DNA of 64,000 nucleotides from Planomicrobium okeanokoites (GTDB taxonomy: Bacteria; Bacillota; Bacilli; Bacillales_A; Planococcaceae), in assembly GCF_003428875.1 (NCBI RefSeq), contig NZ_QQRS01000003.1:62001-126000 (forward strand), in the 5' to 3' direction. Shown one piece after another: positions 50,321 through 58,618 of the stretch (position 1 is the first letter of the stretch; every line of letters begins with the position of its first letter). Position numbers and translations under genes: made by a program. The notes beneath the pieces were generated by a model, which saw only the letters and a program-made list of their open reading frames with translations, was not told where the DNA came from and did not search any database.

Positions 50321-50755
50321 ATGTATGAACAAGGGGGAGACCCGGATTTTTGGTGGAAATTTTTATTGCTGCTGGTATTTGTAATCTTGTCGTCTATGGC
50401 ATTCAACTTCATCACAAGAAAAATATTCAAAGTGGAGCGGCAGAAACTCTTTTCCTATAACCATATAAATGAAAAGCATAAGAAGGTTGATTGGACGATC
50501 AGGCTTTCGACGATTGCTCTTCTGATCATAGGATTCGCTATAAACAGCACTCGGAATCCAACCGAATGGTTCTGGTTTTTCCAAACCTGGTTTATTCTGA
50601 TTCTTTTTATCTTCAGTTCACAAACAGCGAAAGCAATAATGGAGCGTAAGTATGCGGAAAACAGAAACAGATATAAAGTGACAATCAGTGAAAGTGTCTT
50701 TATTATGTTCATTTTCTTAACGTTATACCTGACTGATTTCTGGGGATTATTATAA
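50321..50755 (+). CDS. DUF4181-like membrane protein
   Basis: A 144-residue protein with four hydrophobic helices. FNFITRKIFKVERQKLFSYNH, KVDWTIRLSTIALLIIG and TISESVFIMFIFLTLYL resemble DUF4181 proteins of Bacillales. AAAGGGG precedes the ATG. Function unknown. It is followed by a hairpin and a second array. Confidence 0.7.
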   Translation: MYEQGGDPDFWWKFLLLLVFVILSSMAFNFITRKIFKVERQKLFSYNHINEKHKKVDWTIRLSTIALLIIGFAINSTRNPTEWFWFFQTWFILILFIFSSQTAKAIMERKYAENRNRYKVTISESVFIMFIFLTLYLTDFWGLL

Positions 50756-50803
50756 TCTGTGAATGATGTTAAGGGTTATTCACCAGTCAAAACCCAAATG
50801 GAT

Positions 50804-50823
50804 GCTTTTCGCAGGCGAAAAGC
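50804..50823. repeat. TTTCGC hairpin
   Basis: GCTTTTCGC-AG-GCGAAAAGC, nearly the same as the hairpin at 30269. Confidence 0.7.
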
Positions 50824-50842
50824 GAAAGTGCGAAAGACCGAA

Positions 50843-50878
50843 AACTGCCCTGGCCCAAGTGGCCCAGGGCAGTTTATT
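50843..50878 (+). terminator. Intrinsic terminator
   Basis: AACTGCCCTGGCC and GGCCCAGGGCAGTT form a strong stem followed by TATT, so the T-run is poor. Confidence 0.65.
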
Positions 50879-50881
50879 GCG

Positions 50882-50986
50882 AGTTGGGAGTAAAAGCGGT
50901 GAAGTTGGGAGTAAACACAGCAAAGTTGGGAGTAAATCGCATGAAGTTGGGAGTATTCGGACCAAAGTTGGGAGTAAAGCAAAATA
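50882..50986 (+). repeat. AGTTGGGAGTA array, 21-bp period
   Basis: Cores at 50882, 50903, 50924, 50945 and 50966, each 21 bp apart. They closely resemble the 50.07-kb array but have GAGTA in place of GCATA in the core. Confidence 0.9.
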
Positions 50987-51053
50987 GAGGAATATTCGTC
51001 TCGCACAAGGAATAGAATGTTAACAACACATCAACTTCAAATGGAGGTCTCTC

Positions 51054-51533
51054 ATGAAAATGCTGTTTCATTACAATTGGAAAGTCAGGGAAGAATGGTA
51101 CGCATGGTGCGAAGGAGTCAGTGAAGAGGAATTGCTGAAGAAACGGACAGGGGGCGTCGGCAGCATCCTGGAAACGCTGTTCCACAACATTGACGTGGAA
51201 TGGAGCTGGATCCGCGTGTTAAAAGGGGAAGACGATTTCAAGGAAGACTTCGAAGGCTACCGAAGCTTGGAAAAAGTGCGCGAACTGGATGCCCGGTTCA
51301 AGCCGGAAGTCGAGGAGTTTGTCGCCAATTGGGACAGCAGCATGGAAGACCGCGTGCTCGTTTCCACCGGCAAAGACGGCACCGAATACACCGATCCATG
51401 GGGCGAAGTGATGCGGCATATCATCGCGCACGAAATCCATCACATCGGCCAATTATCGGTCTGGTCACGGGAACTGGACCGCGAACCGGTGTCGGCGGAT
51501 TTGTTGGGCAGGGGATTAAGCGATAATCAATAA
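51054..51533 (+). CDS. DinB/YfiT-like metal-dependent protein
   Basis: A 159-residue four-helix DinB-fold protein. The metal-binding His residues lie in TLFHNIDVEWSWIR and HEIHHIGQLSVW, the latter the standard HExxH-like DinB signature. Members act as thiol transferases or metal-dependent hydrolases; substrate unknown here. GGAGG lies before the ATG. Monocistronic. Confidence 0.85.
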   Translation: MKMLFHYNWKVREEWYAWCEGVSEEELLKKRTGGVGSILETLFHNIDVEWSWIRVLKGEDDFKEDFEGYRSLEKVRELDARFKPEVEEFVANWDSSMEDRVLVSTGKDGTEYTDPWGEVMRHIIAHEIHHIGQLSVWSRELDREPVSADLLGRGLSDNQ

Positions 51534-51683
51534 AGCGGGAGGGCAGAGGGTGAAATCTTTGTCCTCTTTTCATATGCAAAAACTTGACGCCCATCAAGGG
51601 AATCACCGCCAAACAGGCATAAGATGAAATTAAAGAACGGAACGTTTCCACGAATACATAAAAATAAGAAAGGAAGGATTCAC

Positions 51684-52049
51684 ATGTTCAGCTTATCTTT
51701 CATTCCAACATTAACCCAGGACGTTCCGTTCTTGTCACTTATGCAGGAAAATTTATGGCTGTTCATCCCGGCGATTGTCGTGCTGTGGCTGTCGTTGCTC
51801 ATGCGTGTGAGAAAAGTGCTGGCGGCACAAGTGTTACTGCTGATCGGAATATTCATTGCGTGGAATATCGCTTCCGAAGCTTTATTCATCGGTATGATGG
51901 TGCTGCAGACAGCTCTCTCCATTTGGATGCTGATCCGGGTGGTCATCGAAATCGAATGGTCCTACTCGCGCCGGCTGGAGAAAACGCATTTCATCCCGCG
52001 CAACATCACAAAAGGAGGGAACGCCGGCATCCGTGATTATCGGTTCTGA
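51684..52049 (+). CDS. Membrane protein of unknown function
   Basis: A 121-residue protein with hydrophobic stretches at about residues 21-40 and 46-90 and a polar, basic end (YSRRLEKTHFIPRNITKGG). AAGGAAGG precedes the ATG at 51684; the longer frame begins without a site. Not recognised. Confidence 0.55.
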   Translation: MFSLSFIPTLTQDVPFLSLMQENLWLFIPAIVVLWLSLLMRVRKVLAAQVLLLIGIFIAWNIASEALFIGMMVLQTALSIWMLIRVVIEIEWSYSRRLEKTHFIPRNITKGGNAGIRDYRF

Positions 52050-52157
52050 CGTTAAAACGTCTGAGCAGTTGTTAGCTGGAAAATTATTAAGGTGTAGAGA
52101 ATTTGCCGATTTCTAAATTTATTTTCAGATTTTCTTAAACTATAAAAAGGATCCTGA

Positions 52158-52318
52158 GATATGGAGTAAAACAGCGAAGACTCCCAGGGGAGTAGAAATG
52201 GAGTTGGTTTTCCAACTCCATTTCGGCGAAGTGTTGAGATCCACTCGGGCGAAGGGGACCGAGCCCGAGTTAGCTCAGCGCAAGCCCCCAGGAAAGCGAA
52301 GCTGTTTTACGCAATATC
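52158..52318 (+). repeat. X element, copy 1 (longest)
   Basis: The element is bounded by GATAT and ATATC. AAAACAGC and GCTGTTTT form the outer stem, GAG-ATCCACTCGGGC and GCCCGAGTTAGCTC an inner arm. An extra hairpin ATGGAGTTGG-TTTT-CCAACTCCAT (about 52198-52221) is absent from the other copies. The rest of the gap 52050-52382 is a terminator and AT-rich sequence. Confidence 0.8.
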
Positions 52319-52349
52319 GTTTTTACGTTACTTTATTCAAAAACTAAAA

Positions 52350-52381
52350 CGCCCGGACACAAAAGTGTCCAGGCCTTTTAA
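52350..52381. terminator. Bidirectional terminator
   Basis: GCCCGGACAC and GTGTCCAGGC pair around AAAA, with A- and T-run flanks, before the VOC gene end. Confidence 0.75.
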
Positions 52382-52382
52382 T

Positions 52383-52772
52383 TCACTCCTCCAACAGCTC
52401 CATCACCGCAAAATAATTCTCTTCATCATCCGCAAAATTGAAGCTGCGGCCGATGCCCATATTCACCAGCTCGCCGGTCACCACGCCACGTTCCTTGAAA
52501 TCCGCGTACAGCTTGTCGACATTGTCCGTATAGAACATCAGCGAAGGCGTGCCCAGATTCAGCTCCGGTGACATCTTCGAAATGACTTCCTTGTCATGCA
52601 GAACAATCGTCGTCGCTGAATCCTCCGCCGGCGCAATCTCGATCCAACGGATGCCCATCTCCTCCGAACCCTCATCCGCAATCACCGTGAACCCAGCCTT
52701 CTCCGTCCAGAATTTCACCGCCTTGTCCTGATCTGCCACATACACCATCACTTGCCCGAGCTTTTTGATCAA
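52383..52772 (-). CDS. VOC-family protein
   Basis: A 129-residue glyoxalase/bleomycin-resistance-fold protein. LGQVMVYVADQDKAVKFWTE, RWIEIAPAEDSATTIVL and SLMFYTDNVDKLYADFKE are characteristic. The TTG start at 52772 has AAGGAG 8 bases upstream, better than the in-frame GTG at 52781. Enzyme activity unknown. Monocistronic. Confidence 0.85.
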   Translation of the reverse strand: MIKKLGQVMVYVADQDKAVKFWTEKAGFTVIADEGSEEMGIRWIEIAPAEDSATTIVLHDKEVISKMSPELNLGTPSLMFYTDNVDKLYADFKERGVVTGELVNMGIGRSFNFADDEENYFAVMELLEE

Positions 52773-52849
52773 CCCAACCACTCCTTCGACAAATATCTTC
52801 TACGAAATAAAATTCGGGATGCCAATGCCAAAAACCTTCTATGAAAATA

Positions 52850-52884
52850 AAAAACGTCCGGACAATAACTTATGCCCGGACGTC
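52850..52884 (-). terminator. Intrinsic terminator
   Basis: On the minus strand ACGTCCGGG and CCGGACGT pair, followed by TTTTTTA, after the 53.1-kb two-gene unit. Confidence 0.8.
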
Positions 52885-52899
52885 AATAAATTTTGCTCA

Positions 52900-53172
52900 T
52901 TAATTCTCTCTCGTTAAAGCCTGCTCCGCCTTATACTTATCTTCTTTCTGTACAAAAAAGTCGTATTCGGTAGTATCCACAATCGCGTTCCGCACAAACT
53001 GGTCGGCCATATGCGTGGATGAATCGTAAGTCTTAGCAGTTATTTTCAATTTCGCATCAAAGTCGATCCCTGCGCCGTTCAAACGGCTCGACGCGCGGTA
53101 ATAGCTGTCTTGCCCAAAAGCCGTATACACCAAATGCTTCTTCTTGAAAAATAAAAACCTGATCAAATCCAT
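52900..53172 (-). CDS. Small soluble protein of unknown function
   Basis: A 90-residue protein, MDLIRFLFFKKKHLVYTAFG at the start, then mixed polar sequence with no transmembrane segment after the first 10 residues. GGAAGGGG places the start at 53172 (53181 is too close). It follows a 53-residue gene by 24 bp on the same strand. Not recognised. Confidence 0.55.
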   Translation of the reverse strand: MDLIRFLFFKKKHLVYTAFGQDSYYRASSRLNGAGIDFDAKLKITAKTYDSSTHMADQFVRNAIVDTTEYDFFVQKEDKYKAEQALTREN

Positions 53173-53196
53173 CCGATTCATCCCCTTCCGGAATAT

Positions 53197-53358
53197 CTAC
53201 CGTCTGCGCAGCTCCTCAGCAATCTGCTTCAGATATGCATTGCGTTCCTTCGTCAAATTCAGCCACATGACAATTACAAATATCGCAATTACGATTGGCA
53301 ATAAAGAAAGTAAAAGTCCTATAACCGGAAATATCGTAAACATCGCGTCACCCATCAT
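53197..53358 (-). CDS. Short single-helix protein (53 residues)
   Basis: A short gene of 54 codons. AGGAGGG at 53366-53372 is 7 bases before the ATG at 53358. The protein has one membrane helix (TIFPVIGLLLSLLPIVIAI and beyond) and then a basic amphipathic tail NLTKERNAYLKQIAEELRRR. It precedes the 90-residue gene and probably forms its operon. Function unknown. Confidence 0.6.
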   Translation of the reverse strand: MMGDAMFTIFPVIGLLLSLLPIVIAIFVIVMWLNLTKERNAYLKQIAEELRRR

Positions 53359-53638
53359 CAATCATCCCTCCTAGTACTTACTATACGGCTATACTTGGAA
53401 AATGTTTCAATAAAAAGAAACTCCATCAGTTTAATAAAATGATGTGAGGTTACATAAAGTTGAACAGGATTCTTTGGTTAATTTCATGTGCAAATCCAGG
53501 AATACAATATTGTTTATTTATTACGATAATCGGAGTAGTGTTTATAAGAACAATAGAAAAGTAGTGGTTTTGTAAAAATTTAAAAAGAAGATTCCCTCTG
53601 TTTTAGCTTTCAAAAATACAAACGAGGAGATGAATTCT

Positions 53639-54529
53639 TTGAAAAAAATTTCGTATAGTCTGGTTATTTTATTGATGTTGAGCCTGGTGTTTTTACTTTA
53701 TTCGAATTTAAAATTTGGAAATGGGGAGCGCTCATCTCTCAATTCCAATGAAATTTTGAATGTGGCACACCGGGGTGCTTCCGGTCATGCTCCTGAGCAT
53801 ACATTAGCCGCATATGAATTGGGAGAGCAGATGAAGGGCGATTTTATAGAAGTCGATTTGCAGATGACTGAAGATGGAGTTCTTATCGCCATGCATGATG
53901 AAAAGGTCGATAGGACAACTGATGGTTCCGGATTTGTTAAAGACATGACATTGGCTGAAATTAAGCAGCTTGATGCCGGTTCCTGGTTCAATGAAGCTTA
54001 TCCGGATAAAGCTAAACCGGATTACGCAGGACTTACAGTGCCGACCTTGGAAGAAATTATTGGGGAGTTTGGCAGAGGATCGAGATACTATATCGAAACC
54101 AAGGCTCCGGATGTATATCCGGGAATGCAAGAAGAATTACTGCGGGTTCTATATAATCATAAATTGATTGGATCAAATGAGGCGTCCAGTAAAGTTTTGG
54201 TTCAATCTTTCAGTGCTGACAGTTTATTAGAAATCCATGAATTGGATCCTGAAGTTCCTTTGATCCAATTGATTTCTTACTCAGAACCGGCAACGATCAC
54301 TGATCAGGAGATATCAGCAATTAAAGAATATGCACTTGGCATTGGGACCAGTTATACGAGTATTGATAAAGAGTACGTCGAAAAAATTCGGGAAAATGAA
54401 TTATTGATTCATCCATTCCTCGTGAATTCAAAAGCTGACATGGAACGGTTGTTGGAGTGGGGAGTCACTGGCATGTTTACAAACTTCCCGGACCGTTTGG
54501 ATGAAGTGCTGAAAAGCAGAGGCGATTAA
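53639..54529 (+). CDS. Glycerophosphodiester phosphodiesterase
   Basis: A 296-residue exported GDPD that splits glycerophosphodiesters (or lipoteichoic-acid fragments) to glycerol-3-phosphate and an alcohol. An N-terminal membrane anchor is at about residues 4-22. The catalytic residues are in VAHRGASGHAPEHTLAAY, IEVDLQMTEDGVLIAMHDE and YIETKAPDVYPG. GAGGAG supports the TTG at 53639; the ATG at 53630 directly abuts the site. A terminator follows. Confidence 0.88.
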   Translation: MKKISYSLVILLMLSLVFLLYSNLKFGNGERSSLNSNEILNVAHRGASGHAPEHTLAAYELGEQMKGDFIEVDLQMTEDGVLIAMHDEKVDRTTDGSGFVKDMTLAEIKQLDAGSWFNEAYPDKAKPDYAGLTVPTLEEIIGEFGRGSRYYIETKAPDVYPGMQEELLRVLYNHKLIGSNEASSKVLVQSFSADSLLEIHELDPEVPLIQLISYSEPATITDQEISAIKEYALGIGTSYTSIDKEYVEKIRENELLIHPFLVNSKADMERLLEWGVTGMFTNFPDRLDEVLKSRGD

Positions 54530-54547
54530 AGAAATATACAGCAGTAA

Positions 54548-54578
54548 AAACCCGAGTGGTAATGCCGCTCGGGGTTTC
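54548..54578 (+). terminator. Intrinsic terminator after the GDPD gene
   Basis: AAACCCGAG and CTCGGGGTTT form a stem, with a weak T-run. Confidence 0.6.
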
Positions 54579-54602
54579 AACTTATTGAGAAAGCTAGGAA
54601 AC

Positions 54603-54734
54603 CGACATTCCACAAAACAGCTTCGCTTTCCTGGTGGCTCGCACTGAGCTAACTCGGTCTCGTTTCACTTCGTCCGAGTGGATCTCAGTAAATCGCTTAC
54701 TCACCTGGGAGTCTTCGCTGTTTTGTTCCATGTC
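54603..54734 (-). repeat. X element, copy 2 (reverse orientation)
   Basis: Reverse complement of the 52.2-kb element without the extra internal hairpin. AAAACAGC/GCTGTTTT and ACTCGG/CCGAGT stems are kept. The rest of the gap to 54871 has only a weak hairpin near 54829-54840. Confidence 0.8.
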
Positions 54735-54871
54735 TTAGAACCGCTTTCTATAAAGAAATAATCAAGCTATTTTTGTTTTCCAAGAGAAATAACCACGTGT
54801 TTCTTTAGATATAAAATGTAGCAGCAGGCAGCACCCTGCGGAACGCGTCCGTCTGTTTCTGAATCGCTTTG

Positions 54872-55213
54872 CTAGCTTACAGACTCTTCCTCCGGCGTAC
54901 CCAGCCGGTCCGTCAATGTTCTGTAAATATCATCAAAATGATGCTCTTCGTAGAACATCTCGTTATACGAAGCGGAACGGATAATCGCTTCCTTATCGAC
55001 TTTCACGACTTCGATCTGCACCGAATTGCTCTTGCCGGTCTCATCAATCTCACGCCGCTTCTCCTTCGCGAACGCATCCACATCGCGCGGCTCATACTGG
55101 CGGAACGTCTCCACGACTTCATTGAACACCGATATCGTATCTTCCTCGCTCTTGAACAGCCAATAATAATCCTTCTTCGCACTCGACAGGTGCAAATTCA
55201 ATTGATAATGCAT
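54872..55213 (-). CDS. Small soluble protein of unknown function
   Basis: A 113-residue protein starting HYQLNLHLSSAKKDYYWLF, with a charged middle (AFAKEKRREIDETGKSN) and an acidic helical end. GGAGG lies 7 bases before the ATG at 55213. No known domain was recognised. It is flanked by repeat elements on both sides. Confidence 0.55.
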   Translation of the reverse strand: MHYQLNLHLSSAKKDYYWLFKSEEDTISVFNEVVETFRQYEPRDVDAFAKEKRREIDETGKSNSVQIEVVKVDKEAIIRSASYNEMFYEEHHFDDIYRTLTDRLGTPEEESVS

Positions 55214-55399
55214 GTATAGTCCTCCTTCGGGAATAAAAAACCTATTTTCAATATGTTGTTCTATACCCGATTCTGGAGCGGGAAACCTTCTGACGGAGAA
55301 GTCCGCCAACAGCCTATTCGTGAGATAAGGAGGTGAAACCGTAAGATAAGTGGGACAAATTATAAGTTATTTTAGTACATCTTAAATTATTACAGTAGC

Positions 55400-55531
55400 C
55401 GATATTCCGCAAAACAGCTCCGCTTGCCTGGTGGCTTGCACTGAGCTAACTCGGCCTCGTTCCACTTCGTCCGAGTGGATCTCAGCACTTCGCTTGGTCA
55501 CCTGGGCGTCTTCGCTGTTTTGCTCCATATC
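55400..55531 (-). repeat. X element, copy 3 (reverse orientation)
   Basis: Like copy 2, bounded by GATATTCCGC and CCATATC. It shares all stems with copies 1 and 2. Confidence 0.8.
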
Positions 55532-55668
55532 TCTGGAGACTTCTCTTAGCACCTATGCTTAAAGCACCAAAGTGAATAATTTAAGCTAATTCTGTATTTC
55601 AACTTACATTGATAAAAAACATGAACATTCTCTTCAAAAGAAAAGAAACCATATATTACCCGAAAAAC

Positions 55669-55886
55669 GGGCGGGGCCACCAGCCCCGCCCAAAGCAGTC
55701 CGCCATGGCGGACTGCGACCAATCAGTTCTTTGCCCCAGAGTGAGGGGAAGGAAAAATAGGTGACGTTAACTAAAATGAGTTATACGTCACATAAAATAT
55801 TCTATACGGCAACAAAACAATTCTATACGACACTAAAATCAAGTTATACGTCAACATGCCCACTCTATCCGTCACTCAAAATGCTA
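55669..55886 (-). repeat. D twin hairpin followed by a GTCGTATA array
   Basis: GGGCGGGGC/GCCCCGCCC (55669-55691) and GCAGTCCGC/GCGGACTGC (55695-55716), then plus-strand cores TATACGTC, TATACGGC, TATACGAC, TATACGTC and TATCCGTC at 55782, 55803, 55824, 55845 and 55866. Polarity matches the 40.5-kb composite, but the left array is missing. The rest of the gap is unremarkable. Confidence 0.85.
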
Positions 55887-56004
55887 AACCCATCTTGAAC
55901 CTATCCCTTATTTGGGTTAAATTGGTAGATAGGCGCCATGTCATCTATAACAGAACATACATAATCTATTGCACCAAAAAATAGCGGAAGGAACGGATGA
56001 ACAT

Positions 56005-56622
56005 ATGAAAAAGATAACGAGAGCTTTCTATTTCAGCGTAGCGATTGCTCTGTTGGCGGGATGCGGCAACGATGTGGAGCCGGAAGCGACGGACTCAGAG
56101 CAGACGCCAGCGGCTGAAACGCCAGCCGAGGAAACAGAGGATGGCGCGACAACGGACCAAAGTAGGGAAGAGGATGATTCCGCAGCTAAGGAATCCGAAA
56201 CTAGCGAATCAGAAGACACAGACTCTGAAACAGGGGAATCCGAGTTGGACGCCTACTCCAGCGAACAGATCGAATACGCCAGAGTGTGGCTGCAGCTCGG
56301 ACCGAACCAGGAAATCGACGGTTTGTATGTGAAGCAAATTCCGTCAGGCACGCCGCTTAATCCGAATGATGAGACGAGCGGCGTCTATCCGGAAGACGTC
56401 ATCCAGCTGGCGGGCTCGCGCCTTGTGGATGGTTCCGTGACATACAGCGGCAACGGCGACGGAACGATCAATGTATACAATGTGCCGCTGCGCTGGGACG
56501 GGGAATATCCGGCTGGCGAAGAGTTCTATGAAGAGCTTATCAATGATACCGAACTTGTGGAGATCGACACGGGAGACGACGAAGAAGTCATCCGTTTGAT
56601 CAAGTTGCAGGAAACAGAATAA
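56005..56622 (+). CDS. Lipoprotein of unknown function
   Basis: A 205-residue lipoprotein. The lipobox ALLAGCGND follows a short hydrophobic signal. An acidic Glu/Thr/Ser linker covers about residues 25-80, typical of Bacillales surface lipoproteins. The exported domain contains ARVWLQLGPNQEIDGLYVKQ and YSGNGDGTINVYNVPLRWDG. The domain is not recognised. GGAAGGAACGG precedes the ATG. A bidirectional terminator follows. Confidence 0.65.
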   Translation: MKKITRAFYFSVAIALLAGCGNDVEPEATDSEQTPAAETPAEETEDGATTDQSREEDDSAAKESETSESEDTDSETGESELDAYSSEQIEYARVWLQLGPNQEIDGLYVKQIPSGTPLNPNDETSGVYPEDVIQLAGSRLVDGSVTYSGNGDGTINVYNVPLRWDGEYPAGEEFYEELINDTELVEIDTGDDEEVIRLIKLQETE

Positions 56623-56629
56623 CGAAAAA

Positions 56630-56680
56630 ACACCTTCAATCCGCGTACATAAAAAATGTACCGAACCGAAGGTGTTTTAT
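56630..56680. terminator. Bidirectional terminator
   Basis: AAAACACCTTC and GAAGGTGTTTT enclose an inner GTACAT/ATGTAC stem. Confidence 0.85.
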
Positions 56681-56694
56681 TTATCCAACTGAAA

Positions 56695-57411
56695 TTAAGG
56701 ATTCGTCGACCAAAGGCCAGCTGACTTCAACAGCACGCGCGGATGCAGTTTCAACTGGGCAACCATCATCTGCGCCATATCTTCAGGCTGCATGACTTTG
56801 TCCGGATTGCCGTCCGTCAAATTAGACTCGATCGCGAGGTCAGTCGCAACGGTGCTCGGCGTCAAGGCAGTCACACGGATGTTGTGCTTTCTGACTTCCA
56901 GCATCAACGATTCCGTGAGTCCCATCAAACCGAATTTCGATGCGCTGTACGCGCTGGTTATCGGTGCCCCTTTTTGGCCCGCAGTCGACGCGATATTGAT
57001 AATCTCGCCAGACTCGCGCTCGATCATTTGCGGCAGAACGGCACGCGTTACATAATAAACGCCCATCAGGTTCGTGTCGATGATCGCTTTCCATTCTTCC
57101 GGCGACAGTTCCATGAACTTGCCGAATTTGCCGATGCCAGCGTTGTTGATCAGAATATCGATTGATCCAAGTTCTTCTGTTATATGTTCAACTGCTGCGT
57201 TGACCGCTTCCATATCCGCGACGTCCGCCACAGCGAATACCGTTTTCACGCCGTATTGCTCCAGCTCCGCAGCCACTTTCTCCAAGTTTGCAGCCGTGCG
57301 TCCGACTAATCCTACATTAATGCCTTCCGCTGCGAAAGCGATCGCCGTAGCCCGGCCGATCCCTTTACCGGCTCCTGTGATTAACGCGTTTTTCCCTTTT
57401 ATATCTTGCAT
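56695..57411 (-). CDS. 3-ketoacyl-ACP reductase-like SDR
   Basis: A 238-residue classical [15 protein letters not shown] is the NADP(H) loop, with Arg in [11 protein letters not shown] suggesting NADP preference. NNAG and [11 protein letters not shown] complete the active site. It resembles FabG-type or other general reductases. The substrate is unknown. Monocistronic, with GAGGAG upstream of the start. Confidence 0.88.
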   Translation of the reverse strand: MQDIKGKNALITGAGKGIGRATAIAFAAEGINVGLVGRTAANLEKVAAELEQYGVKTVFAVADVADMEAVNAAVEHITEELGSIDILINNAGIGKFGKFMELSPEEWKAIIDTNLMGVYYVTRAVLPQMIERESGEIINIASTAGQKGAPITSAYSASKFGLMGLTESLMLEVRKHNIRVTALTPSTVATDLAIESNLTDGNPDKVMQPEDMAQMMVAQLKLHPRVLLKSAGLWSTNP

Positions 57412-57568
57412 AATGAACAGCTCCTCTAATATCGTTTCGTCATCTAGTGTAGCAAAGAGGGCAGGTGAAAATCCAAGTGGAGAACTTGGGGAGGAATAAA
57501 AATGACAGCAGAAGGGAGGTCTGCTGTCAGTGAAAGTATATTTTGTTGTTCATATATCTGGAGGGGAC

Positions 57569-58120
57569 CTACTCGATCAAATTATCGCCCTCATCATAAA
57601 AGGTTAAATCAACCGGAAAAGCTCGTTCCACGTCACTTGGTATCTTCACGGATTGCAAAAACCTCTGATCATCCGATATATCGAATGTAATATCATACTC
57701 CCCGCTGAGAGCCGTTGCTAAAACATGGTCAACCGTCAAATCAGGATTTTCGCCGTATAAAATCAAATATTCCCCTTTATTGGTTTCAATGACTTGATAA
57801 GAAGAGTTAAGGAAACCGGAGCCATATCCTGCATGGTCGATCTTAAACTTTCCATTCAACCCTTTCAACAAGCGCGCATAACCGAAATCACCATCATCCA
57901 ATTGAAAAAAGATGATATGGGAAGTGGTATCCGCTATTTGTTTCACCTCTAATACTTCAGGATTAAGCTCTTCGCTGGGTGGCCGGTTCAGCCAGGTATC
58001 CAGATTGGCTTGAATGGCTGCTTCATTATCTTCAATATAATATTCATTCGTATAATAAATAGAAAACCCTATCACCGCTACAGCAATTATAGCAACGAAG
58101 AGCAGTATTATTTTTTTCAG
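57569..58120 (-). CDS. Membrane-anchored protein with a probable CTG start
   Basis: A 183-residue protein if read from a CTG at 58118-58120. The frame from CTG gives a basic start (KK), then a membrane helix (IILLFVAIIAVAVIGFSIYY). GGAGG lies 7 bases upstream. The first ATG/GTG/TTG codon in frame is a GTG at 58075, in the middle of the helix. The exported domain (TTSHIIFFQLDDGDFGYARL) is not recognised. The terminator was not identified. Confidence 0.55.
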   Translation of the reverse strand: MKKIILLFVAIIAVAVIGFSIYYTNEYYIEDNEAAIQANLDTWLNRPPSEELNPEVLEVKQIADTTSHIIFFQLDDGDFGYARLLKGLNGKFKIDHAGYGSGFLNSSYQVIETNKGEYLILYGENPDLTVDHVLATALSGEYDITFDISDDQRFLQSVKIPSDVERAFPVDLTFYDEGDNLIE

Positions 58121-58188
58121 ATAAATGCCTCCTTTAGTAATGAACTTAACTTATGAGCGATTCTATTCTGCTCATCTGATTACCTCTA

Positions 58189-58383
58189 TTATTTTTTATT
58201 GGGGAAATAGGCTGCCCCAGCATATTTCTTCATTCTCCAAGCACTGATAACAGTCATAATAAGACCCGCAATCAAAATATAAATGGTATATTCTCCTGAT
58301 CTCTCCATTAAAAAAACCATCAATGCACTGACAGTAAGCCCTACGCTGATTCCCGTCATAATAACCCAGAATAACAGCTTCAT
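58189..58383 (-). CDS. Small two-helix membrane protein
   Basis: A 64-residue protein with helices LLFWVIMTGISVGLTVSALM and YTIYILIAGLIMTVISAW and a basic tail. AAAGGCGG lies before the ATG at 58383. Not recognised. It lies upstream of the CTG-start gene, 68 bp away on the same strand. Confidence 0.55.
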   Translation of the reverse strand: MKLLFWVIMTGISVGLTVSALMVFLMERSGEYTIYILIAGLIMTVISAWRMKKYAGAAYFPNKK

Positions 58384-58618
58384 ATTTAGCCGCCTTTCTT
58401 CATTAAGCACATGATTCTTCTTAATTAAAACTTAAAGAATTCCCTAACACTTTGAGAATCTCACCATCTGAAATAATTCTTATATAAATTATAAGCGTAT
58501 CATCCAAATAAAGGAAGTATCTTATTGTCAGTATTCTTAATACACAGTTTGTTTACTCCTGAAAAATTCGGGAACACTACCAGACAAGTTGATTTTTAAT
58601 TTAAAGGAGGAAACATAA

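Noticed and set aside
49676-51185. Minus-strand frames with FTPNF and MPNF repeats near the AGTTGGG arrays
   Set aside because: They are antisense to the PBP and DinB genes and gain their repeats from the 21-bp arrays.
54740-54871. Possible small gene or RNA in the gap before the 113-residue protein gene
   Set aside because: Only a weak GCAGG/CCTGC hairpin is seen and no start with a binding site exists.
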